From: an uncultured Clostridia bacterium
GTDB lineage: Bacteria; Bacillota; Clostridia; Oscillospirales; Ruminococcaceae
Direction: 5' to 3'
Assembly (NCBI GenBank): GCA_947629905.1
Contig: CANRFM010000013.1
Location: 1 to 56,412, forward strand
Length of the DNA stretch: 56,412 nucleotides
Under the pieces are notes generated by a model, which was not told where the DNA came from, ran no database searches, and saw only the letters and a list, made by a program, of their open reading frames with translations. This document shows positions 48,759 through 56,412 of this stretch, piece after piece. Each line of letters starts with the position of its first letter. The stretch's first letter is position 1. A program made the translations under genes and the position numbers.

Positions 48759-48787
48759 TTTACAAATCCGCCGGAATGCGGTATAAT
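48759..48787 (+). promoter_or_regulatory. Promoter of the SGNH esterase gene
   Basis: TTTACA (48759-48764), 17 bases, TATAAT (48782-48787); leader of about 30 bases. Confidence 0.8.
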
Positions 48788-48825
48788 AGAAATACAGAGA
48801 TATTTTACAGAAAGGGTATGATTTT

Positions 48826-50151
48826 ATGCATTTCCGAAAAACAATCGCCTTGCTTTTTGCACTGGCATTGCCGGCAGCGGGTGCTTTTCCGGCACTGACG
48901 GCTTCTGCTGCCGTCACCCCCAATCCCGTCATCAGCCGGAACTGTCCTGCCTATTCCGGCAGCAACCCTGCCACTGCCACGGCTGCCAATGATGAGCACT
49001 ATTTCTCATTCTGGAGCGGCAGCGCCCCCGACTACATCGCCTACGACCTTTCCGGTGTCCCGGAGGAAAACCGGCAGGTCATTGATGCCGTGTGGTACAA
49101 CACCAGTTCCTACGATGTGCTTGGCTTGTATGTCATGCGCAATATGCAGCCCTCGGACTACACTGTAGAAGTCAATGCTGCCCCCGGCGGCACGTATCCG
49201 GAGGACGGCTGGGAAGTCGTGGAAACGGTCAGAGACTGCACCTATTCTTCCCGGCAGCACATTGTGGATTTTGCCGGGTATAACTGGATCCGCCTGTCCA
49301 TCACCGGGGCAGACGGCAAAGAGGGCGGCAATGTCAGCCTGAATTTTGACATACATGACGTGTCAGAGGGCGTGAGCGATTCGTGGATGTTCTACGGGGA
49401 TTCTATCACGTTCGGTGGGATGAATAACTGCTATGGCACGGGCTTTGCAACGCACGTCAATTCGCTGGACGAGGCGTATTTTCCCGTGCAGGAAAACGGC
49501 GGCATCGGCGGCATTACCAGCAAAGACGGCAAGGAGAACATCGACCGCTGGCTCGCTGACTGCAAGGCGCATTTCGTAAGCATTGCCTACGGCACAAATG
49601 ACGCATGGGGCAATCAGACCGGCGCTGCGGGCTATTATGAGAATACCGTCTACATGATCGAGCAGATCTTAGCAGCCGGGAAGATCCCCGTCCTGCCGAC
49701 TATTCCGCATTCCACCAATCCGGATGTAGCCAATTATCTCGATGACTACAACGACATGGTGCGGAAAATTTATGAGGACTACCCGGAAGTCATTCCCGGT
49801 CCGGACTTTGATGCTTTCTTTGCGGAAAATCCGGATATGCTCAGCGGCGACGGCGTTCACCCGAATGACACCGGCTATGCCGAAATGCGCCGTATCTGGG
49901 CGGAAACCATGTATGAGCGGGTCTATACCGCCGAAGATACACCGCAGCCCGGCACAGAACCGGAACCGGAAGCCCTTGCCGGCGATGTGAACGGAGACGG
50001 TGCGGTCAACTTGGCGGATGTGGTGCTGCTGCAAAAATATCTCCTCGGTCAGGCGGAACTGGACAAGCCGGAACTGGCAGAGCTTTGTGAGGACGGGGTG
50101 ACGGATGTGTATGACCTTGCCCTCCTGAAACACCTCATTTCTGCCGGATAA
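48826..50151 (+). CDS. Secreted SGNH-type carbohydrate esterase with dockerin
   Basis: 441 residues. Signal peptide (~1-28). An N-terminal beta-domain (~30-180) is followed by an SGNH hydrolase domain (~185-365) with FYGDSITFGG (Ser), ENGGIGG (Gly), AYGTNDAWG (Asn) and SGDGVHPNDTG (Asp-His). A C-terminal type I dockerin (~385-438) has calcium loops DVNGDGAVNLAD and CEDGVTDVYD. The two-domain plan fits acetyl esterases (CE2/CE-like) that remove acetyl groups from plant polysaccharides. It likely docks to a cellulosome-like scaffold. ATG 48826 has a modest AAAGGG site. The response regulator gene starts 10 bases after its stop. Confidence 0.93.
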   Translation: MHFRKTIALLFALALPAAGAFPALTASAAVTPNPVISRNCPAYSGSNPATATAANDEHYFSFWSGSAPDYIAYDLSGVPEENRQVIDAVWYNTSSYDVLGLYVMRNMQPSDYTVEVNAAPGGTYPEDGWEVVETVRDCTYSSRQHIVDFAGYNWIRLSITGADGKEGGNVSLNFDIHDVSEGVSDSWMFYGDSITFGGMNNCYGTGFATHVNSLDEAYFPVQENGGIGGITSKDGKENIDRWLADCKAHFVSIAYGTNDAWGNQTGAAGYYENTVYMIEQILAAGKIPVLPTIPHSTNPDVANYLDDYNDMVRKIYEDYPEVIPGPDFDAFFAENPDMLSGDGVHPNDTGYAEMRRIWAETMYERVYTAEDTPQPGTEPEPEALAGDVNGDGAVNLADVVLLQKYLLGQAELDKPELAELCEDGVTDVYDLALLKHLISAG

Positions 50152-50161
50152 GGAGATGCGC

Positions 50162-50830
50162 ATGACACCGATCCTGCTTGTGGAGGATGACCGCAGTATC
50201 TGCGAAAATCTGACGGCTTTCCTAAAAACGGAGGACTTTGACGTGACCTGTGCGCCCGGACAGCAAGGCGCTGCGGAACTGCTGCAAAAGAGGACATTTG
50301 CGCTGGTGCTGCTCGATATTTCACTGGCGGACGGGAACGGATTTTCCGTCTGCCGGGAAATCAAGGCGGAGTATGGGCTGCCCGTCATTTTCCTGACGGC
50401 TTCCTCGGATGAATACAGCACGGTGGCAGGGTTCGATTTAGGGGCGGATGACTACATTGCAAAACCCTTCCGCCCCCGGGAACTGGTCTCCCGGATCCGC
50501 AACGTCCTGCGGCTGACCTCCGGGGCAGGGGCGGTGACGAAGATCGGGGACATCTGCATTGATACCGTGCGTGGCACTGCCTCCAAAAACGGCTGCGACC
50601 TCAATCTTTCCGCCCTCGAATACCGCCTGCTGCTGGTGTTCCTCAATCACCGGGGGGCAGTGCTTTCCCGCACTATGCTGCTCGAATCAATCTGGGACAT
50701 TGCGGGGGAATTTGTCAACGACAATACCCTTACCGTCTACATCAAACGACTGCGGGACAAGTTAGAGGATGACCCGCAGGACCCGAAGCTGATCCTGACG
50801 GTGCGGGGGCTTGGGTACAAGCTGCCATGA
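50162..50830 (+). CDS. OmpR/PhoB-family response regulator
   Basis: 222 residues. Receiver domain with acidic pocket VEDD, phospho-acceptor Asp in LVLLDISLADGNG, Thr in IFLTASSDE and Lys in YIAKPFRPRE; then a winged-helix DNA-binding domain ending LTVYIKRLRDKLEDD and VRGLGYKLP. The ATG at 50162 is 6 bases from AAGGAG; the ATG at 50156 abuts the site. It overlaps the kinase gene by 4 bases (ATGA). The spacing from the esterase gene is only 10 bases, so the esterase promoter may also read it. Confidence 0.95.
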   Translation: MTPILLVEDDRSICENLTAFLKTEDFDVTCAPGQQGAAELLQKRTFALVLLDISLADGNGFSVCREIKAEYGLPVIFLTASSDEYSTVAGFDLGADDYIAKPFRPRELVSRIRNVLRLTSGAGAVTKIGDICIDTVRGTASKNGCDLNLSALEYRLLLVFLNHRGAVLSRTMLLESIWDIAGEFVNDNTLTVYIKRLRDKLEDDPQDPKLILTVRGLGYKLP

Positions 50831-51831
50831 CGGGCTTTCTGCGCAACCCGGAAGTGCGACGCTCTTTGCTGCTGTTTATAGGTATCACTGTAATTGGCAG
50901 CGTGGTCGGGTTTCTGATCGGAACAGCCTGCGGGATACTTGTGCTGATACTGGGCATTGCCTATACCGGGGCGCACCTATTGGTGACACTGAAACGGTAC
51001 CGGCGGATCGCACAGCTTTCGGCAGAACTGGACCGCATTCTGCACGGGAACGGCTCGGAGGGGCTTTCTGCCTGTACAGAGGGCGAACTGGCGGTACTGC
51101 ACTCGGAAATTTACAAAATGACCGTCCGCCTGCGGGAAACGGCTGAAAACCTCACGGTGGAAAAAAGCCGTCTGGCGGATTCGCTGGCAGATATTTCCCA
51201 TCAGCTGCGCACACCGCTGACCTCGATGCATTTGCTGCTGACGATGCTGGGGGACTCTGAACTGGAAGAGCCACGGCGGGCAGAACTGCTCCGGGAGCTG
51301 CACAGCATGATCTCCCGCATTGACTGGCTTGTGAATGCGCTGCTGAAGCTCTCCAAACTCGATGCGGAGACGGTACAGCTGCGGCAGGATACGCTGCCGC
51401 TTTCAGAACTGTTGCAGCAGTCCTGCGAACCGCTCCGGCTGCCGATGGAACTGCGGGAGCAGACACTGACAACAGAAGCTGCCGGGGATTTCTGCGGCGA
51501 TGCGGCGTGGACGGCAGAAGCACTCGGCAACATCCTCAAAAACTGCATGGAGCACACCCCTGCCGGCGGAACGATCCGCATACAGGCTGCGGAGAACCCG
51601 CTCTATGCGGAGATCATCATCTCCGATACGGGGACGGGTATTTCGGAAAAAGACCTGCCGCACATCTTTGAACGGTTTTATAAAGGGCAGGATGCCGGGG
51701 CAGGGAGTTTTGGTATCGGGCTTGCACTTGCCCGGACGATCATCACTTCCCAGAATGGAACGCTCAAAGCCGGCAATTTGCCTGACGGGGGTGCTGTGTT
51801 TACGGCACGGTTTTACAAGGGGACTGTCTGA
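50827..51831 (+). CDS. Sensor histidine kinase
   Basis: 334 residues. Two close membrane helices (~13-32 and ~36-52) with almost no outside loop, the plan of intramembrane-sensing kinases (BceS type). DISHQLRTPLTSM carries the phospho-His, NILKNCMEHTP the N box, DTGTGI the G1 box, FERFYKG the F box and FGIGLALAR the G2 box. Coupled to the response regulator. Such kinases usually sense through an ABC transporter; the only FtsX-type pair in the window is at its far left end, so the partner is not next to it. Confidence 0.95.
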   Translation: MTGFLRNPEVRRSLLLFIGITVIGSVVGFLIGTACGILVLILGIAYTGAHLLVTLKRYRRIAQLSAELDRILHGNGSEGLSACTEGELAVLHSEIYKMTVRLRETAENLTVEKSRLADSLADISHQLRTPLTSMHLLLTMLGDSELEEPRRAELLRELHSMISRIDWLVNALLKLSKLDAETVQLRQDTLPLSELLQQSCEPLRLPMELREQTLTTEAAGDFCGDAAWTAEALGNILKNCMEHTPAGGTIRIQAAENPLYAEIIISDTGTGISEKDLPHIFERFYKGQDAGAGSFGIGLALARTIITSQNGTLKAGNLPDGGAVFTARFYKGTV

Positions 51832-51896
51832 TTCCGTCAAAATGCACAGACCGAGCGCACAGAAACTAACGAAATCGTATAATTTGCAAAAACATC

Positions 51897-51925
51897 TTGC
51901 CATTTCCGGATGGGTATGGTATAAT
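51897..51925 (+). promoter_or_regulatory. Promoter of the zinc-ribbon/Met-rich gene
   Basis: TTGCCA (51897-51902), 17 bases, TATAAT (51920-51925). The preceding 60 bases after the kinase gene show no terminator. Confidence 0.75.
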
Positions 51926-51957
51926 ATAATTAGGTAACAGAAAGGAGGGCGGCAGCT

Positions 51958-53487
51958 ATGATCTGTCAGCACTGTGGAAAGGTTCTCAGTAATGAGAAGC
52001 TTGCGTTCTGCAATTTCTGCGGGTATCCGCTGAAAGGCGAGAACAGGGGCTTTTTTTCAAAATCCGAGGAAACCGGCACATCCCGTGCGGAGGACTATGC
52101 CGCTGCGCAGACTGCTCCGCCGCCCGCACCTGCTCCCATGCCGCAAATGGGCATGATGCCGAATGGTATGCCACAGCAGCCGCAGATGAACGGTATGCCG
52201 CAAATGGGTATGCCCGGTATGATGCCGCAACAGCAGATGGGTATGATGCCGAACATGATGCCACAGCCGCAAATGGGCATGATGCCGAACATGATGCCAC
52301 AGCCGCAAATGGGCATGATGCCGAACATGATGCCGCAGCCGCAGATGGGCATCATGCCGAATATGATGCCGCCGCAGCCGCAGATGGGCGTGATGCCCGG
52401 TATGATGCCGGGTGCCGTACAGCCGATGATGAATCCGGAAACGGACGGCAGTATGGTAGGTTATGCCATGCCGCAGATGTACGGGATGCCGCAGCTTGCG
52501 GGATATGATACCGCAGGAAATCCGCTCTACGTACAGATGATGCCGCAGCTGATCGGCTATGACCCCTATGGAAACCCCATGTACACAATGGTTGCCGTGC
52601 CGTGTCAGATGCCAATGCTGAACCCACAGCAGCCGGCAGTGATCCCTGTTCCGATGCAGCCGGTACAGCCGGAAGTTTATGCACAACCCGTTCCGCAGCC
52701 GGAGGCTTACGCACAACCTGCTCCGCAGCCGGAGGTTTACGCACAACCTGCTCCGCAGCCGGAGATTTACGCACAGCCTGTTCCGCAGCCGGAGGCTTAT
52801 GCACAGCCTGTTCCGCAGCCGCAGCCGGAAGCTCCTGTACAGTCTGCACCGGTTGAAGAGAAAGAACCTGCTCCGGCAGATGTTCCTGTAGAACACGTGG
52901 TAGAAGTCCGGGGCGAGGAGGATATTCCGCTCAGTGCGGATTCCCTGATGCATGAACCGGAAGAAGCTGCACCTGCCAAACCGCAGATGCCGGATGAACA
53001 GGAGATTCTTGACCGTATTTTCAGCGATGCGCCGAAAGGTTACACCATGAGCGAGGGAACGGCTCCGTCTGAACATATTTTTTCGATCAGTCTCGGCTCG
53101 GATGAGGTGACAAGTGTTGCCGATGAGGAAGCACAGCCGCCGAAATCCAAAAAATCTGCCAAATCCAAAGAGGGCAAGGCAGAAAAGCCTGAAAAAGCGG
53201 AAAAGGCAGAAAAAAAAACGACCTCAAAAAAAAAGACAGCAGCCCCCCAGAAACCTCCGGTTAAAATCATTTCACCGGATGAGTTCTTTGACGACAAGCC
53301 GAAGGGTAGGGATGCGCTTGGCATAGCGGAACTGGAAAGGCTCAGTGATGAACAGCTTGTGGCGCAGCTCAATGCGATGAACGGCGGGGCAAAGGCGCAC
53401 CGTTCTATCATGAAATCGGCAGGCATGGATGAAATCGACCTTTCTAATGCAGTGGATATGTCCGATGTGACAGCTCTGCCGCATTAA
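51958..53487 (+). CDS. Zinc-ribbon protein with Met/Pro/Gln-rich repeats
   Basis: 509 residues, family unknown. N-terminal zinc ribbon CQHCGKVL..FCNFCGYPL (residues 3-23). Residues ~60-150 are Met/Pro/Gln-rich, with a 12-residue unit like PQMGMMPNMMPQ, and ~170-220 are Gly/Tyr/Met-rich. A nine-residue unit like VYAQPAPQPE recurs at ~240-285. The rest is acidic, then Lys-rich (~395-430), with a final structured segment DEFFDDKPKGRDALGIAELE. The composition suggests a disordered scaffold, possibly condensate-forming, in the cytoplasm. Preceded by AAAGGAGGG. Separated from mscL by only 32 bases. Confidence 0.85.
   Translation: MICQHCGKVLSNEKLAFCNFCGYPLKGENRGFFSKSEETGTSRAEDYAAAQTAPPPAPAPMPQMGMMPNGMPQQPQMNGMPQMGMPGMMPQQQMGMMPNMMPQPQMGMMPNMMPQPQMGMMPNMMPQPQMGIMPNMMPPQPQMGVMPGMMPGAVQPMMNPETDGSMVGYAMPQMYGMPQLAGYDTAGNPLYVQMMPQLIGYDPYGNPMYTMVAVPCQMPMLNPQQPAVIPVPMQPVQPEVYAQPVPQPEAYAQPAPQPEVYAQPAPQPEIYAQPVPQPEAYAQPVPQPQPEAPVQSAPVEEKEPAPADVPVEHVVEVRGEEDIPLSADSLMHEPEEAAPAKPQMPDEQEILDRIFSDAPKGYTMSEGTAPSEHIFSISLGSDEVTSVADEEAQPPKSKKSAKSKEGKAEKPEKAEKAEKKTTSKKKTAAPQKPPVKIISPDEFFDDKPKGRDALGIAELERLSDEQLVAQLNAMNGGAKAHRSIMKSAGMDEIDLSNAVDMSDVTALPH
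52231..52830 (+). repeat. Tandem 36-base and 27-30-base coding repeats
   Basis: Four near-identical 36-base units (ATGATGCCGAACATGATGCC etc.) at 52231-52374 and about six units of the CCTGCTCCGCAGCCGGAGGT type at 52670-52830, inside the Met-rich gene. Confidence 0.75.
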
Positions 53488-53519
53488 GATCATAATGAAA
53501 AAGCAGGAGGACAGCAACC

Positions 53520-54041
53520 ATGGCAAACGAACACAAGGCAGCAGATGCTGCCAAGGATGCCGCATTGAAAGGCGTTAAGAGCGCCGGCGGTTTCCTGAAG
53601 GAATTCAAAGAATTTGCACTCAAGGGCAATGTGATGGATCTGGCGATCGGTGTTATTATCGGCGGTGCATTTCAGGGTCTGGTCACTTCCCTGACGGCTG
53701 ACTTCATCAACCCGCTGATTTCGTCCGTGGGCGGTGCAGAAGTTGCCGGCTCGATTCGGCTTCCGTGGGTCGATTATTCGGGGATGTCACTGGATGAGAT
53801 ACAGAGTATGTCGCTCAATTACGGTGATTTCATCACGGCTGTCATCAATTTCATCATCATGGCTTTCATCATTTTCCTGATGATGAAGAGCATCAACAAG
53901 CTGTTGAGCTTTGGCAAGAAGAAGGAAGAAGAAGCCCCGCCCGCACCGCCGGAACCCACGAAAGAGGAATTGCTCCTCACGGAAATCCGTGACCTGCTCA
54001 AGGCACAGGCTGGCGTGCAGGATACACAGAAAAAAGAATAA
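53520..54041 (+). CDS. mscL: Large-conductance mechanosensitive channel
   Basis: 173 residues. Opens under membrane tension to release solutes on osmotic downshock. FLKEFKEFALKGNVMDLAIG, VIIGGAFQGLVTSL (TM1) and FIIMAFIIFLMMKSINKL (TM2) are diagnostic. The N-terminal extension (~20 residues) and the Pro-rich C-terminal tail are longer than in E. coli MscL (136 aa). ATG 53520 follows AGGAGG. Terminator at 54051-54090. Confidence 0.97.
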   Translation: MANEHKAADAAKDAALKGVKSAGGFLKEFKEFALKGNVMDLAIGVIIGGAFQGLVTSLTADFINPLISSVGGAEVAGSIRLPWVDYSGMSLDEIQSMSLNYGDFITAVINFIIMAFIIFLMMKSINKLLSFGKKKEEEAPPAPPEPTKEELLLTEIRDLLKAQAGVQDTQKKE

Positions 54042-54050
54042 TACATACAG

Positions 54051-54090
54051 CAAACCGCATTTCCGGAAGCCGAAAATGCGGTTTGTTTTT
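54051..54090 (+). terminator. Terminator after mscL
   Basis: CAAACCGCATTT, 10-base loop, AAATGCGGTTTG, then TTTTT. It lies at the 3' edge of the convergent small gene and could serve both. Confidence 0.87.
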
Positions 54091-54310
54091 AGTCTTTTTT
54101 CCCGAAAATGCCGGCTACCTTGCCAAGCAGATCGCCGCCTGCGATCTGTGCCTTCACGCCGTCGGCAACGGCACGCACCTGATCGTCCGGCAGGTCAATG
54201 CCAATCACACCCTCGACTGCTTTTACCGGGTCAGCAGAGAATTTTGCAGCGAAGTCCTTGTCGTTCTTCACCTTGTTGACAAGCTCGTCAATTTTTGCCT
54301 TAATGTCCAT
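54089..54310 (-). CDS. 73-residue peptide with NHLP/Nif11-like leader features
   Basis: Helical small protein. DFAAKFSADPVKAVEGVIGI and DLPDDQVRAVADGVKAQI resemble leader peptides of the Nif11/NHLP type (F..KF..DP..A...G..LP). The helix ends at AGG, a possible double-glycine cut, leaving DLLGKVAGIFGKKD. Small clostridial proteins of this type without a clear product are common, so a RiPP or bacteriocin role is unproven. No modification gene is adjacent; a MATE exporter lies just upstream on the same strand. ATG 54310 has an AGGAGG site; the promoter is at 54361-54389. Confidence 0.75.
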   Translation of the reverse strand: MDIKAKIDELVNKVKNDKDFAAKFSADPVKAVEGVIGIDLPDDQVRAVADGVKAQIAGGDLLGKVAGIFGKKD

Positions 54311-54360
54311 TGAAATTCCTCCTGTTACATAATTTGCACGGGAACATTTTCCCTGTTTTT

Positions 54361-54389
54361 ATTGTACCACAAGCGCCGGGAAAAGTCAA
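54361..54389 (-). promoter_or_regulatory. Promoter of the 73-residue peptide gene
   Basis: On the minus strand TTGACT (54384-54389), 17 bases, TACAAT (54361-54366). Confidence 0.75.
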
Positions 54390-54424
54390 TGCTTTTCCGC
54401 ATTATCCGGAAATGACTTTTGCGG

Positions 54425-55840
54425 TCAGGCGGAGACGGGCTGTACGGTCAGCTGTCGGTCGGATAGCTGTCTGATCGTAGACAGGATCACAGCACAAGAG
54501 ATCAGGACTGTCAGGAAATCGGACACAGGCATGGAATACAAGACACCATTCAACCCGAAGAACACCGGCAGCAACAGGGAAAAACCTACACCGAATACAA
54601 TTTCACGTACCATGGACAGAAAAGTGGAAGCGGCAGCTTTCCCCATCGCTTGCAGGAAAATGAAGGCAGCCTTATTGATACAGGCAAACACGATCATGCA
54701 CAGATAGATGCGGAACGCTTTGACTGCAAATTCGGTATAATACACGCTCTCGTTCGCAGCCCCGAAAATCTGGATCAGCTGCATCGGGAACAACTCAACA
54801 ATGACAAAGGCGACCGCTCCTACGATCCCCTCCGCACACAGCAGCATGGTGAAAAGCTTTCTGACACGTTCTTTCAGCCCTGCCCCCATGTTGAAGCCCA
54901 CGATCGGGATACATCCGGCAGCCATACCAACCACAATGGAAATCACGATCTGGAAGAATTTCATGACGATGCCGACGACTGCCATAGGGATCTGTGCATA
55001 TGCCTGCTGCCCGAATACAGCATCCATAGCGCCGTATTTCCGGATCATGTTGTTGATCGCTGCCATGGCTGCCACAAGGGAGATCTGAGAAAGAAAGCTG
55101 CAAATGCCAAGCATCAGGGTATGGCGGATGATGCTGCTATCAGGGACAAAATCAGCTTTGGACAGGGAAACGATTTTGGTGCGGAACAGATACCCGGCGG
55201 CAAGAACAGCTGTCAGGAATTGCCCGATAATGGTGGCAAGCGCTGCGCCCATCATTCCCATTCGAAATACAAAAATGAACAGCGGGTCTAAGAGGATGTT
55301 GAGGAATGCGCCTGCCAGCGTGGAAAACATAGCAAATTTGGGACTGCCGTCTGCACGGATGACCGGGTTCATCGCCTGTCCGAACATATAAAACGGAATG
55401 CCCATGGTGATCCAGAAGAAATACTCCTTGGAGCAGCGGAAGGTCTCCGCATTGACCGTACCGCCGAACACGGCAATGAGCTGCGTATTGCCTATCAGAT
55501 ACACAGCTGTCAGGAGCAGACCTGCAAAAATACTCAGCACCACGGCGTTTCCGATGCTCCGGGCGGCATCTCCGGGCTTTTCCCTGCCAAGGCTCAGGCT
55601 GACAAAAGCACAGCAGCCGTCACCGATCATGACCGCAATGGCAAGCGCAATGACTGTCAGCGGAAATACGACTGTATTGGCAGCATTTCCATACGACCCA
55701 AGATAAGCCGCATTGGCAATGAAGATCTGATCGACAATGTTATACAGCGCCCCCACGAGCAGGGAAATGATGCAGGGGACAGCATATTTTTTCATCAGTG
55801 TGCCGATCTTCTCCTCTGCCAGATACCGATTTTGTTCCAT
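54425..55840 (-). CDS. MATE-family multidrug exporter
   Basis: 471 residues, 12 predicted membrane helices, typical MATE length. The first helices carry the MATE pattern ALYNIVDQIFIANAAYLGSY, and the halves are repeated (GAFLNILLDPLFIFVFRMGM). It uses Na+ or H+ to export cationic compounds or antibiotics. ATG 55840 follows AAGGAGG. It is preceded by an intrinsic terminator with a built-in uORF (55862-55911), so expression is probably attenuated and induced by translation stress (inference). Confidence 0.94.
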   Translation of the reverse strand: MEQNRYLAEEKIGTLMKKYAVPCIISLLVGALYNIVDQIFIANAAYLGSYGNAANTVVFPLTVIALAIAVMIGDGCCAFVSLSLGREKPGDAARSIGNAVVLSIFAGLLLTAVYLIGNTQLIAVFGGTVNAETFRCSKEYFFWITMGIPFYMFGQAMNPVIRADGSPKFAMFSTLAGAFLNILLDPLFIFVFRMGMMGAALATIIGQFLTAVLAAGYLFRTKIVSLSKADFVPDSSIIRHTLMLGICSFLSQISLVAAMAAINNMIRKYGAMDAVFGQQAYAQIPMAVVGIVMKFFQIVISIVVGMAAGCIPIVGFNMGAGLKERVRKLFTMLLCAEGIVGAVAFVIVELFPMQLIQIFGAANESVYYTEFAVKAFRIYLCMIVFACINKAAFIFLQAMGKAAASTFLSMVREIVFGVGFSLLLPVFFGLNGVLYSMPVSDFLTVLISCAVILSTIRQLSDRQLTVQPVSA

Positions 55841-55861
55841 AAAAAATACCTCCTTGAAAAT

Positions 55862-55911
55862 AAAAAAGACGTAAGCCCAGAAAGCTGGACTTACGCCTGA
55901 TGGCTACGCAC
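55862..55911 (-). promoter_or_regulatory. Attenuator leader of the MATE gene with 6-codon uORF
   Basis: On the minus strand a short ORF GTG CGT AGC CAT CAG GCG TAA (55911-55891, MRSHQA) runs into the 5' arm of a 13-pair hairpin (55868-55897, loop CTTT, two G-U pairs), followed by TTTTTT (55862-55867). The stop codon is inside the stem. Transcription from the promoter at 55919-55947 would start at or next to the GTG, so the uORF would be leaderless or nearly so. Confidence 0.7.
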
Positions 55912-55918
55912 TGTTATT

Positions 55919-55947
55919 ATTATACCACAGTTTCACGTTTTTGGCAA
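55919..55947 (-). promoter_or_regulatory. Promoter of the MATE gene
   Basis: On the minus strand TTGCCA (55942-55947), 17 bases, TATAAT (55919-55924). The predicted start is about 55912. Confidence 0.8.
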
Positions 55948-56023
55948 AGGGCATTTTGCACAAAGCTTTTGCGGAAAATTTCTGTTCTGTTGGGGATTTT
56001 GTAGCATATTTTCCACAGAGACA

Positions 56024-56056
56024 TAAAAAACCCCGAAAAGAAACTTTCGGGGTTTT
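56024..56056 (-). terminator. Terminator of the stable-RNA operon
   Basis: On the minus strand AAACCCCGAAA, short loop, TTTCGGGGTTT then TTTATG; it follows tRNA-Asn immediately. Confidence 0.87.
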
Positions 56057-56131
56057 GGCGCCACCTGTTGGACTCGAACCAACGACCCTGCGGTTAACAG
56101 CCGCATGCTCTACCGACTGAGCTAAGGAGGC
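56056..56131 (-). tRNA. tRNA-Asn (GTT)
   Basis: 76 bases on the minus strand, ending in an encoded CCA. Arms: acceptor GCCTCCT/AGGTGGC with one T-T mismatch at the fourth pair, D arm AGCTCAGTCGGTAGAGC, anticodon loop CTGTTAA with GTT, T arm with TTCGAGT. The last tRNA of the operon. Confidence 0.93.
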
Positions 56132-56137
56132 ATATAA

Positions 56138-56254
<117 letters not shown>

Positions 56255-56257
56255 GAA

Positions 56258-56329
56258 TGACTCGTACCAGATTCGAACTGGTGATGCCGCCGTGAGAGGG
56301 CGGAGTCTTAACCACTTGACCAACGAGCC
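56258..56329 (-). tRNA. tRNA-Glu (CTC)
   Basis: 72 bases without encoded CCA: GGCTCGTTGGTCAAGTGGTT, anticodon stem CCGCC, loop CTCTCAC with CTC, T arm TTCGAAT, acceptor ACGAGTC plus discriminator A. CTC reads GAG, so another tRNA-Glu (TTC) must exist elsewhere. About 3 bases separate its end from 5S. Confidence 0.93.
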
Positions 56330-56335
56330 TAAAAG

Positions 56336-56408
56336 TGCACCATCGGGGACTCGAACCCAGGACCCACTGATTAAGAGTCAGTTGCTCTACCAACTGAGCT
56401 AATGGTGC
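56336..56408 (-). tRNA. tRNA-Lys (CTT)
   Basis: 73 bases without encoded CCA: GCACCATTAGCTCAGTTGGT, anticodon loop CTCTTAA with CTT, T arm TTCGAGT, acceptor ATGGTGC plus A. It reads AAG. It is the first tRNA visible at this edge; the operon may continue outside the window. Confidence 0.93.
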
Positions 56409-56412
56409 ATAT

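Overview
The window looks like a chromosomal segment of a gut-type Clostridia bacterium close to Ruminococcus (Oscillospiraceae). The evidence is Gram-positive gene style (strong GGAGG ribosome sites, TTGACA-N17-TATAAT promoters), type I dockerin modules, Thr-rich linkers on secreted proteins, a trimeric NADH-linked [FeFe] hydrogenase, an S-box riboswitch on metK, and spore-type proteins (CotF-like, BofC-like, CwlD-like). By eye the base composition is a little above half G+C, except for the first ~2.3 kb, which is clearly AT-richer.

Layout. 1-2.3 kb: an AT-rich ABC exporter pair whose permease has a damaged 5' end. 2.3-2.7 kb: a compact locus with the anatomy of a type I toxin/antisense RNA pair. 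2.8-4.2 kb: SAM riboswitch and metK. 4.3-7.1 kb: a collagen-like surface protein with an upstream glycosyltransferase, and a divergent thioredoxin. 7.1-10.5 kb: trmB, dCMP deaminase and hypothetical proteins. 10.7-14.5 kb: two consecutive membrane pseudokinases, one fused to a solute-binding-like domain and one to PASTA repeats. 14.7-15.2 kb: CotF-type coat proteins. 15.2-19.5 kb: the hydABC operon. 19.6-26 kb: nucleoside kinase, rpsO, pnp, purB and a cysteine-cluster protein. 26.4-31.8 kb: a secreted dockerin/transglutaminase protein, an ApbE/NusG_II/Gx trio, gpsA and a flavin reductase.

31.9-39.7 kb is the most interesting region. A large secreted transglutaminase-like protein is translationally coupled to a 47-residue peptide that was too short for routine gene calling. 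The peptide is followed by an HPr-kinase-like protein, a PqqD-like recognition protein, an S24/S26 peptidase-like protein, an ABC exporter and a nucleotidyltransferase. The peptide has a lasso-type leader (YxxPxM) and a Gly-led putative core with Glu at position 9. The cluster has tailoring and export genes, but no asparagine-synthetase-like cyclase and no B2 peptidase in the window.

39.7-56.4 kb: a dockerin-bearing transglutaminase protein, a CwlD-like amidase, a sortase-type surface protein, a BofC-like protein, a class A penicillin-binding protein, an RlmL-like methyltransferase, an SGNH esterase with a dockerin, a two-component system, a zinc-ribbon Met-rich protein and mscL. These are followed by a small double-glycine-containing peptide and a MATE exporter whose leader consists of a minimal uORF merged with an intrinsic terminator. 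The right edge holds the end of a stable-RNA operon: tRNA-Lys, tRNA-Glu, 5S rRNA and tRNA-Asn, read on the minus strand.

Functionally the segment mixes housekeeping genes (SAM synthesis, RNA decay, purine synthesis, hydrogen metabolism) with cell-surface and secreted proteins. All family assignments come from reading motifs; no database search was possible.
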